DNA from: Saccoglossus kowalevskii | Taxonomy: Eukaryota; Hemichordata; Enteropneusta; Harrimaniidae | NCBI RefSeq assembly: GCF_000003605.2 | Contig: NW_003147273.1 | Span: 217,895 to 240,625 of the forward strand | Direction: 5' to 3' | DNA: 22,731 bases | Part shown: one piece after another, positions 8,949 through 17,323 of the stretch | How the letters are laid out: every line of letters starts with the position of its first letter | How positions within the stretch are numbered: the first letter of the stretch is position 1 | Notes under the pieces: generated by a model | What the model saw: the letters and a program-made list of their open reading frames with translations, nothing else | Databases searched by the model: none | What the model was told of the DNA's origin: nothing | Made by a program: the position numbers and the translations under genes

Positions 8949-11153
8949 TTATTGTGCAAATATTTTAATACAATTATTTTCCTTATCAGCCACTACAACC
9001 TTACCAAATGGTTTATCATTTGTGACACAGATGCCACGGGGAGTCATCAACCCATCAACATGACTATCAATACGACATACAAATTGACCATGGCAGTCAT
9101 ACTTCTGAACCCTATTATTACCATTTTCACTTACATACACATATCCATCTGTATCAGTAGCTACACCTAAAGGATAGTTTAGACCAGAATATCCAGAACT
9201 TCCAAACTTGAATAGAAATTTCCCATCACCAGTCAGCACTTGTATGCGATGGTTGCTTTGATCTACTACGATGACATTACCTTTACTATCTGTAGTAATT
9301 CCAAAGGGACTTTGAAAATGACAATCCCAAACACCCTCCGATCCGAATGACTTAATATATTGCCCATCTTGGCTGTAGACTCTTATACAGTGGGATCGTT
9401 GATCAACAACATACACTATTTCATTCACAGGGCTGATGCTAATACCAATAGGGTGTCCCAGTTGCGTATTGCCAAAACATCTAATTAGTTCAAAATTGTT
9501 ATTACATACAACTACTTGTTTGTTGTTACTGTCTGTTATGAAATAATTACCATCCCGTGACTCTGCGGCAAACCGTGGATTAAATGGTTCCCTGAAACCA
9601 GTGAATTGAATCATTCGTTTATGTTGTCCATCCAAGGTCAGTAATTGAAGTCGATTATTTCCACCATCACAAACTAATACATTCCCATCACTGGTTATCA
9701 GGACACTGTCAGGTCTATTGTATTTGCCATAATTACCCATCAACCCCTTCTTAGGAATTACATTAATCTTAACAGGTGAACCCTGCACCGATTTGTTATT
9801 AACTAAAACTGTCATTTCATGCACCCCTTCTACATTAGCCTGATATGTAAGACTACAAGACCCGTCTTTATTTTCAGTCACTTTCACATCTTCTATCGTG
9901 TCGGAAGGAGTTTTCATTTTGACTTGGATTGACTGTTTTGAAGGCAGAAAGTTCACCACAGTTCCACCACTTGCCGCCAAGGTTACGGATAACTCCCTTC
10001 CAATTCTACCATACTTTGGAACATCTTTTATCTCGAAATTAAATTTATTGTGAAGTATCACTCCGAGGGTTTTGGTCTCACAGAAGTCACCAGATCTTTG
10101 AAACTCGATGTAGTCATCTTGAGTTGGATCTTGTTTGGTTTCTAGTTTTATCAATTTCTTAATCTGTGACGTCATCCCCTTCTTTGTAGACATCAGTTGT
10201 GTAGCATTCCCATAATTCATTAGGTTAGTGGCAAATTCACGTGCATGTTTCACATCATTTTCTGCAATTTCCAGTTCTTTCCTTTGCGCATGCAAATTCT
10301 GTTTTCTCTCACTGAATACCTTGTTCATTTCTTGCAGTAACTCTGCCCCGCTTTCACGAATTTTAGCAGTGATTTCCACCACCACCCTTTCAATGTGAGC
10401 ATTTAGTTTATGTTCTTCTTCGCTAAAACGATTTTCTAGCAATTCTGTCACATGCTGTACTTTCTCTTTGCTCTCCTTTGCATCTTTTTCTTTCTCTGCT
10501 AGTATGTCTGCCATCTTGGTTAGATAAATGGTATATTGCTTGGTGGCGTCCTTCAGATATCGGTAATTGTGTTCGGGTAGTCGGTGATTTAACGCTGCAC
10601 ATTCTGAGCAAATTTGATTGTCACAGGTATCACAATAGAATTTAAGCTGGTTGCCATGGTGATTGCTGCATATGACAGGCGGCTGATCTTTTATGCCAGC
10701 AATATCAGTGGACTTTGTAGCTTCGTACGCTTGGAGTGTCATCACATCGTGGGATTTAGTAAACGGAAGTCGTTTATGTGGCAAAGTACAATTGTCACAC
10801 AGCCCTACAGCACAATCAATACAATATGTGGTTACCGACCCTTGCTGACACCCTTCACATTTCTGAACGTCGTTTGTCTCTTTGTATCGTTTTTCAAGTA
10901 ATACGACCAACTCGTTTACAAAAACGTTCGGCTGCACACTGCTGGCTCCTTCTGGAAGGTCATGAACTCGTCTACATACAGGACAAGGTATACCCTTACC
11001 TCCCGATTTCTGTAAAAGTTTGTCGATACAGTGCTCACAGAAACTGTGCAGACATGGTAGAATCTTAGCATTACGGTACCTCTCAGAACACACCGTACAG
11101 ACGAGAAAGTTGTCATCGATTTCTTTACGTATTTTCAATTCTACCGAAGCCAT
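8949..11153 (-). CDS. TRIM-NHL protein (RING, two B-boxes, coiled coil, filamin, NHL), TRIM2/TRIM3-like E3 ubiquitin ligase
   Basis: One uninterrupted exon encodes 734 residues. Domains in order: C3HC4 RING with C19, C22, C34, H36, C39, C42, C57 and C60; B-box 1 at about 99-135 (C99, C102, C111, C114, C119, C122, H126, H135); B-box 2 at about 162-195 (C162, H165, C174, C177, C182, C185, H190, H195); a charged coiled coil at about 200-345; a filamin-type immunoglobulin domain at about 375-467 ending in the typical G-S-P-V-K-I; and about six NHL repeats at 473-734 that should form a propeller. All RING and B-box zinc ligands are present. Order and length match TRIM2/TRIM3 (about 744 residues); TRIM71 shares the architecture but is longer. 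RING TRIM proteins transfer ubiquitin, the B-boxes and coiled coil drive assembly, and NHL propellers bind protein or RNA partners; the substrate here is unknown. I start at the ATG at 11153 (GCCATGG context) rather than an in-frame GTG five codons upstream. The lack of introns suggests retroposition or a lineage-specific intronless expansion. Confidence 0.96.
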   Translation of the reverse strand: MASVELKIRKEIDDNFLVCTVCSERYRNAKILPCLHSFCEHCIDKLLQKSGGKGIPCPVCRRVHDLPEGASSVQPNVFVNELVVLLEKRYKETNDVQKCEGCQQGSVTTYCIDCAVGLCDNCTLPHKRLPFTKSHDVMTLQAYEATKSTDIAGIKDQPPVICSNHHGNQLKFYCDTCDNQICSECAALNHRLPEHNYRYLKDATKQYTIYLTKMADILAEKEKDAKESKEKVQHVTELLENRFSEEEHKLNAHIERVVVEITAKIRESGAELLQEMNKVFSERKQNLHAQRKELEIAENDVKHAREFATNLMNYGNATQLMSTKKGMTSQIKKLIKLETKQDPTQDDYIEFQRSGDFCETKTLGVILHNKFNFEIKDVPKYGRIGRELSVTLAASGGTVVNFLPSKQSIQVKMKTPSDTIEDVKVTENKDGSCSLTYQANVEGVHEMTVLVNNKSVQGSPVKINVIPKKGLMGNYGKYNRPDSVLITSDGNVLVCDGGNNRLQLLTLDGQHKRMIQFTGFREPFNPRFAAESRDGNYFITDSNNKQVVVCNNNFELIRCFGNTQLGHPIGISISPVNEIVYVVDQRSHCIRVYSQDGQYIKSFGSEGVWDCHFQSPFGITTDSKGNVIVVDQSNHRIQVLTGDGKFLFKFGSSGYSGLNYPLGVATDTDGYVYVSENGNNRVQKYDCHGQFVCRIDSHVDGLMTPRGICVTNDKPFGKVVVADKENNCIKIFAQ

Positions 11154-11400
11154 GGCGGGACGTGTCACGATATATCAACTGACAAAAATGCACTGCGAGA
11201 CTGTGCGTCACCAGCCTAGTCACGTGATACGTATACTGAGAATTAACTGATGACCATTTACTAGGAAAAGACATGCGCAGGTGCAACATTCACAGTTGAT
11301 CATTGACCCAGCAAACGTGTGTCTGCACGTAATGTAGTACGGTACTCGTGAGTCACGTGTGCGCACAGTTAAGCGTATATAGCAGTGACTATATTTCTTG
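11154..11400 (-). promoter_or_regulatory. Candidate promoter of the TRIM-NHL gene
   Basis: Upstream of the ATG on the minus strand, the nine-base string AGTCACGTG occurs twice (11218-11226 and 11351-11359). Each copy contains a CACGTG E-box, at about 68 and 201 bases before the ATG. The first is followed by AT, giving GTCACGTGAT, a sequence type bound by MITF/TFE and USF bHLH-zipper factors. A TATATA lies at 11376-11381, about 223 bases upstream. The region is more GC-rich than its surroundings. No transcript start can be read from the sequence. Confidence 0.35.
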
Positions 11401-11707
11401 CTAAAAACAGTCAACGATTATTTTTTATTTATTAGTCATCAGTATGTGAACTTTTTTGGTTTACAGTCAATCTCTTTTTCGAGAAAAAAAAACGGTAAAA
11501 ATACATGCATAGAATTTCAATTTAGCAGTAGTTTTCCACGCATTTCCTGATAAAAACCCACACAAATATTGTCAATTGTTTAAATAAGTAAAAATTAAGG
11601 AAAATGATATTATTTTTACTTTCGCATAGCGCTCTACTATAACACGGATCATTGATGTACATAAAAGGCCATGTCGTAAGTAACCTGTACGAGTCAGTGT
11701 CGTTGCT

Positions 11708-11747
11708 AGGGGCTACGGGTGGGGCTTTGGTTAGGGTTTGGGGTTTG
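11708..11747 (+). other. G-rich tract with quadruplex potential
   Basis: Five runs of three or four G (in GGGGCTACGGGTGGGG, then TTAGGGTTTGGGG) lie within 40 bases. One intervening loop is nine bases, slightly longer than the usual quadruplex rule. The TTAGGGTTTGGGG part resembles telomeric repeat but occurs only once. Confidence 0.4.
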
Positions 11748-13143
11748 CAAATCAAATAAAGCTTTAATATATAAACTATATATTCCAGATACACCACTAA
11801 ATTTCACACACGGCATACCAATTTCTGACTGACAATAACGCACGTGTTTGACACTTCCATAAATGCAGATGCGGTGTAATTGAATAGTAATTGTTAATGG
11901 TAATTATAATTGGGTTATGATGGTGGATGATTGGACAGGGGCAAAAGGGTTGGAAGTGCTGGTGCCGGATTCTTGGCGTATACGCATTTGTGAATATGAA
12001 TTTATTTTTAATTGGTTTACAATAATTAAAATTTATCTGATTTTTATAAAACGATACATTCATCAAACCTTAGATTTTAAACACGGAATTAAGTAAACAA
12101 TGTGATCTCAAAACAGAATAAGTTGGATACACCATAATTTACTTCACGTTCTGTTATTATCCATTCTATTATTATACATCAGTCACCGTAACGCCATAAG
12201 TCACAGCGTGCCGTAATCATGCGGTATTTTACGGGGTATTATCATCCTACCATATAAGGAAATGCGAATTCCAAATATGGAACGATTACGCGCGTAAGCG
12301 TCCTCTAATAATAAAATCAAAAGTTTTAACATGGCTGCCACAATGGTTTGACCGGACTCCACACAAAGAAATTTGCTGATTCTGATAAACTTTTTTAGAT
12401 TTCGGCATTCCCATGATGTTCCTTGGAAGGACAAGATGTATAATAATAAGGGTATTACTTAATAATAGGTCATTTAGATTCGAATAATTTTGCAGAAACT
12501 GTCAGAAAAATACAGTATTTTTACCAAGTCAAATCATATTCATTAAAGTTGGTGTTCACACGTGAGTTGTTGAACACACTACATAATTTTATTCGGCTTC
12601 TTTCAGTCATAGTTCAAGACAAATAATAGGCAAAAATATAGAGAATATAGCAAATTATTTTTTCCCTAATATTCTTGTGTGATCGGTAATTATGAAAATT
12701 ATTGTTTGGGTGCATAGGAAATACATTTCCTTATGAATTATTCTAAATATAAATTTCTGAATTATCTGGTCAAAATAAGTGTTTTCGGGGGATTCCCCCA
12801 AAAGAAAGAATTTCACAATGTCGAAAACGGAAAGTCTGAGTGGCACAGTTCAACCTTACAACGATCACCACAAATGAATATTAACTCTAGGCGTCGTATT
12901 ACAATAGTTAGCGAATGAACATTCAATTCCCCCAAATTACTAGGATTTAGAATGTAATTTATGATCACTGTAGCTGGCGCTAAAAATTCCTGTTACATGC
13001 CTCATCGCCAGACATAAGTTATATTTTTTCGTTACCATGGCGATATAGAAAGTAAGTCCAACTAACATAAAGGATTGCTTATATAACCAGATACAAAACA
13101 ACAGCCACCATCAATGACACGAGGGGATCGCTATTGTGCAGCA

Positions 13144-13161
13144 ATATATATATATATATAT
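13144..13161. repeat. (AT)n microsatellite
   Basis: Nine AT dinucleotides lie in a row. Confidence 0.9.
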
Positions 13162-13566
13162 CAATAGTTGATGACACTCTCAGAATACACGGAGCACGTG
13201 GTCGGAAAATCATGTGTGATATTGTGTTATTAGTATCAATTACGAGTAAGAAGTAACTACTCAAGTTAAATACACTTGTCTGTCAAATCAAACATTAAAA
13301 TAATTATGTGAGACAATTTTGTTTCGAACATGCCATCAACAACAACATGCCAGGTATTTGTCATAATCACCACATATTTTGTTTGCATTGCAATATATAC
13401 TAATATTACGAGTGATCGATAAATTCCCGGCCTCACCATGAAACAAGTTGCGTAACTCCTATTATGGGGTATAACGTTATACTATAATTTCCTAAGTCTT
13501 AAGTCAGTCAATTAATGTATGTATTCATTAATGAGCACGTGGTGCCCATTTAAAATCAGCAGGTGA

Positions 13567-15203
13567 GAAGAAAATCACAAAATTTATCAGACAGAAGCTC
13601 GTGTTGTAATCAAGTATCTCTATAAAAATGAGATGACTCCCAAAGAAATCCAAGAAAACATGGTCTCGACACTTGGTGTAGACTCCTCTTCTTATTCCAC
13701 TGTAAAAAAGTGGGTTGCTAACTTTAGGCGAGGCAAGGAGAGCACGAAAGATGGCCGAAGTTCTGGACGCCCAAAATTCACGTAAAAACCGGGTTGAGGC
13801 CATCCATCGCATGGTAATGAATGACAGACGTGTCACTATCCGACATATCGGGCATTCACTAGGCATCAGTTATGGCGCAGTTCAAAATGTTTTGTTGAAC
13901 ATCTTGGGGATGAGCAAGCTGTCTGCAAGGTGGGTGCCCCGAATGTTAAGGTAGAGATGCAGTTTACCTGACAGGTATTTTAATTAGTTAATTAGGAAAC
14001 CACAAAACTATACATTTTCGGAAAGCTTATTGTATGAATTTTAAAATTTTGTAAGTATTTTTTTCATGAACACTGTAGTTTGAAATATGCACAAAAATGT
14101 GCTTTTTTGGTCAAAAGTGATATAAACAAAATTAGCTTCTAATTCATGCTTCTGTTTCCTGTCAAAATTGGTTTATGGGTACATCTGTTTACTATGAAAA
14201 AAGTGCCGTCTTGAAAACTGTCTACCAGTTGTCAATTTTGCAGGGCAGCAGCTCAAATTTCACTACTTCAAGTTTATGCATAAATTAACACCCAGGCTAG
14301 TTGTCTGTACGATTGCTGTAACACTGTTCAACCAAAAACAATGCCCCGACGGCGTTTTGAAGATAAACACATTGTCAATCATTTGTAGAAATTTCAAAAC
14401 AAAAGGTCAAAGCGTCTAGAAGCTATTTTTTTAAAGTTCTGAGATGGGCACTAAAAAGAAGCTGAGATAATTGCTTATTTGCATAACAATTCACTCAGTA
14501 AGAAGTTTGCTAATGCTCATAATTAAAATGGCTGTAACAGTCCCAAATTTAAATGTATTATCGTTTTGTTAAAAATTAAATATAGTGCATATTATGGAGA
14601 TCCCGTCATTTCCTTTTTACACCATGTTTCTTTTTTATTATTTATGTACAGCCTTGCTAAATCTTGCTAAGCATTCAAACGAGATAATGTTTGAACCTGT
14701 TATCTATATTTTAAAATCGTTTTTTGAGTATGTTCCACTATTCACAATTCTACAAAATTTTAACAGTCTATAGCCACGACTGTTTGGATAATAAAAAGCA
14801 AAAAAAAATCACTCCCAAGAGCCCACGAACCTGCATCTCTACCTTAACTCCACGTCAGAAGTTGAACAGGTTGGATGTTTCAAGGACGCTTTTGACCCAT
14901 TTCCAGTCAAATCCTGGCAACTTCCTCAAGAGATTTTTAACCCAAGATGAGACATGGGTTGACCACTTTGATCCAGAATCAAAAGAGCAGAGCAAACAAT
15001 GGACACATAAGGGTTCACAGCCGCCCAATAAGTTCAAGCGAGTGGCATCAGTCGGCCTCTGTGTTCTGGGACAGCAAGGAAGTCATCATGATTGACTACT
15101 TGTAAAATGGTCAAATAATCAATGGAGAGTAATATGCTTCAGAACTGTGATAGTTGAGAGCAGCAAATTAAAAGAAAGCTTCGAGCTGATGTGCTCATTG
15201 TTA
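13567..15203 (+). pseudogene. Mariner transposase pseudogene, 3'-truncated and split by a nested insertion
   Basis: Three collinear pieces match the DD34D mariner transposase family. Piece one (about 13585-13780) carries the first helix-turn-helix region, with Y-S-T-V-K-K-W-V followed by G-R-S-S-G-R-P-K. Piece two (13781-13948, another frame) carries the second helix-turn-helix, with D-R-R-V-T-I-R, L-G-I-S-Y-G-A-V and S-A-R-W-V-P-R-M-L. Piece three (14848-15203) carries L-T-P-R-Q-K, then T-Q-D-E-T-W-V-D-H-F with the first catalytic Asp, then Q-S-K-Q-W. The gene is dead: there is no start codon, a frameshift near 13780, an 894-bp insertion, a frameshift near 15055, and several stops after 15100. 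Recognisable homology ends before the second catalytic Asp, so about the last 40% of the usual 345 residues is missing. I could not find the terminal inverted repeats. Confidence 0.9.
13950..14843. mobile_element. 894-bp non-autonomous TTAA-target transposon nested in the mariner
   Basis: TTAA at 13946-13949 and 14844-14847 is the target-site duplication. The element starts GGTAGAGATGCAG (13950-13962) and ends with the exact reverse complement CTGCATCTCTACC (14831-14843). Allowing one mismatch, the inverted repeat extends to 15 of 16 bases. Removing the element with one TTAA rejoins the mariner frame through the conserved W-V-P-R-M-L-T-P-R-Q-K stretch, which proves an insertion rather than an unrelated junction. 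Duplicated TTAA is characteristic of piggyBac and also of Kolobok elements. The GG terminus is not a canonical piggyBac end, so I leave the superfamily open. The interior is AT-rich and its frames (such as 14585-14773) show no transposase. Confidence 0.85.
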
Positions 15204-16926
15204 AAATTGTTTTCATTAAATATCTATTCTATGAATATTCTTGTTCTTCTTTCTTGTCATCAATAAATGATATGATTTGTTTTCATTTATTCATGAGCTA
15301 CCTATGTGCGGAAGTTTTATATTAAGGCTTTTATCACGGTATATTATTTTGAGAGGAAGAACCGGTCTTACCTTGTAGGACAAATGCTATATTACAATTA
15401 GTGAGTACTTCATATAAAAGCGGCATACCATTTTTTTTCAGGCAAACAAAATGTGAAAATACGCCTTATTTACTAACTACACTGTTTGCCATTGGCTGTA
15501 TATAACCGAGACATTACCCCGCACCAGAAATAACGACTTTATCGGCTTCTCCAGAGGACCCTTTTTGTTTGTAATGAACTCAAAAGCGTATAACTCTCAT
15601 TAAATATTTTTTGTATTACTTGCTTTCCTATTGAAGTACCCCTTCTCGGAAACCAATCTAAGACCAAAAAATTTCCTCAAACAATTGCGTGTTTAATAAT
15701 AGAAAGCCATAAAACGAAATAAAACAATGCCAGAAACCTGCCCAACCTTCAGAAATTACGGTCTCCGTATTTAGTCGTACTTTTGGACAGACAATCCGTA
15801 AAAGATCTGGAATGTTAAATCACTTTATTCTAAACACATACGTTTTCAATCCGTGTCCTATAGAGGCCATTACTTAAAGATCATGAGTAATTAAGTGTCA
15901 CAGGGTCATTTCTCGGTAACTCAACTTGAATTGTTGGAGTGGATATTTTGACAGTTTGTTAATTAAGTTTAATTATTTAATATATTCGACACTTTAATGG
16001 GTGTGACTAACCCATCTGAAAATGAAACCTTCCTGAATAAATTGGCGTAAAACAAAGGGATCACTTCTCCCTGCTGCCTTCCACAGTTAACATCTTGAGA
16101 AGTTTGTTGCCAGTTCCTGATACTTTGGGTTGGAAACCCCATGGCCAACTACATGTGCTTTTACCAGCTATAGTATCCTACATGGTGAAGTCTCTGTAGC
16201 CGTACGTGTGCTGCAACTTATTTGTCAAACCATCATCGAGACATTAAACTGTGTGATACAACGAACACCGTGTATGTAACTGGGTCAACTATAAAAGCTG
16301 AGTAGTCTATGACGTTGTTATTTCTACGTCGTTATACAGTTCGTCGTTACGGTGCATTGATTGATGTTAACAGTCTACAGGTGACAGTGTAAAACGTTAT
16401 TTACTTTTATTTAGGAATTGTGTACTACTTACGTTGTTTAGGGCATTAACCATAGTTATTTGCATTTAAATGCTAATGTAATTATTGTTTTAACTATTTA
16501 TTCTCAAATATTATGATTTGAAATTGCCCGGTATTAAATATTTTGTTGACCACATGAACTTGTGTCTTGAAGTGCGTGCAAGTTTGTTACAGGTGTGCGT
16601 GTTTTATCACAAAGTTCTGCCCTGGCATTACTGCATATGAATATATATCAATACCAATATAGCTATAAATTATTTATATTGTGCATTTTGGGGTTCAGAA
16701 TCCAACCACAAGGTCGGTGACGGTACTTTATTTTGGCTGTTGTATTTCTGATATACATTTGGCGATTCTACCACACCATAGTACCTCCCCGTATAATTTA
16801 CCTTGGGACATTAAAATGACGCATAACGCACGCTTTGACTTTTTGAGCGTTTTCAACTTCAGCTAAACAAATATCAATACGCGCCCGTTTAGTAATTCTG
16901 TGAATATCTCTTCTAAGTATCATATT
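15204..16926. other. Intergenic DNA with one promoter-like motif cluster
   Basis: No gene or transposon is recognisable. The only structured spot is a consensus TATA box at 16290-16297, described separately. The plus-strand frame at 16681-16866 has no domain. Confidence 0.45.
16290..16382 (+). promoter_or_regulatory. Possible TATA promoter with short first exon and splice donor
   Basis: TATAAAAG at 16290-16297 matches the TATA-box consensus. A TGACGT half-site lies shortly downstream, then an ATG at about 16364 with six open codons, ending in CTACAG before GTGACA (donor GT at 16381-16382). The order and spacing would suit a first exon, but no downstream exon could be linked and each motif is short. 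Confidence 0.15.
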
Positions 16927-17323
16927 AGTAGTGTTCACGCTACACGAAGTACGGGCTAAGATTTAAGCTGATTTAGGCTTGTCTCGCATATTTGCATTTC
17001 GGCTAGACCCAATTGCATCCATGCACTGGGCACTTAGCGCGGGCTAAGGGGCGCCATCAGTCGGTGACCTTTGTTAAGCCGCTGTTTACAAACAAATCCT
17101 TTTAAATTTAGCTTGCATATCCTGGTAAGCATTGTTCTGTTTCTCGGCGAGGAGTCCAACTGTTTCAAGATTTCGCTGCCTTTCCATATACTCAGTAAAG
17201 CTTTTGTCTCTTCGTCGCTCCAGCTTTTGCGAGGGAACGAAGTTTCGTACACACTGAGCTCGGTTGCCATTTTGGAATTTTACCTCTTAGCCCGTACTAA
17301 GGGGTTGTGCGTGAACGCAACTA
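16927..17323. mobile_element. Short Harbinger-like non-autonomous element (about 0.4 kb)
   Basis: The two ends form imperfect terminal inverted repeats. The outer block GTTCACGC (16933-16940) pairs with GCGTGAAC (17309-17316). The inner block AGTACGGGCTAAG (16948-16960) pairs exactly with CTTAGCCCGTACT (17286-17298). The outermost bases read TAGTAGT on the left and TAGTTGC on the right in reverse complement. The flanking target duplication is unclear (TA, or a degenerate three-base site). The interior carries the beginning of a Myb/SANT-like frame, the kind of second gene carried by PIF/Harbinger transposons. An internal near-palindrome CTTAGCGCGGGCTAAG (17033-17048) repeats the inner repeat motif and suggests internal rearrangement. 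Confidence 0.7.
17034..17270 (-). pseudogene. Truncated Myb/SANT-like protein remnant of a Harbinger-type element
   Basis: The frame starts with ATG at 17270 in a favourable AAAATGG context and runs 78 codons. Residues about 15-60 resemble the start of a Myb/SANT-like DNA-binding domain: K-S-W-S-D-E-E-T-K-A-L-L-S-I-W, then Q-L-D-S-S-P-R-N-R-T-M and K-G-F. The later part of the domain is missing, and the frame ends in the internal near-palindrome at 17033-17048. In Harbinger transposons such a protein works with a separate DDE transposase, which is absent here. It is most likely a non-functional relic kept because it lies beside the terminal repeat. Confidence 0.6.

Larger units (their letters stand above)
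11401..13566. other. Intergenic DNA without a recognised gene
   Basis: This 2.2 kb is AT-rich. Short open frames occur on both strands (for example 11522-11797, 11797-12066, 12201-12434, and the opposed pair 12655-12846 and 12733-12918), but none shows a domain. It contains a G-rich tract at 11708-11747 and a TA microsatellite at 13144-13161. I see no transposon end or RNA gene. Confidence 0.45.

Noticed and set aside
9000-11116. Open frames overlapping the TRIM-NHL gene in other frames and on the plus strand
   Set aside because: They are shadows of the real gene and show no domains.
11154-11168. Upstream GTG as the start of the TRIM-NHL protein
   Set aside because: Eukaryotic initiation favours the ATG at 11153, which has a near-ideal GCCATGG context and begins just before the RING domain.
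13950-14843. The gap in the mariner gene read as an intron
   Set aside because: It begins GG and ends CC, is flanked by TTAA duplications and has 13-bp inverted ends. These are transposon features, not GT-AG intron borders.
16680-16700. GGTTCAGAATCC as a possible tRNA or SINE B box
   Set aside because: It has the wrong length for the B-box consensus, and no A box or cloverleaf can be formed around it.
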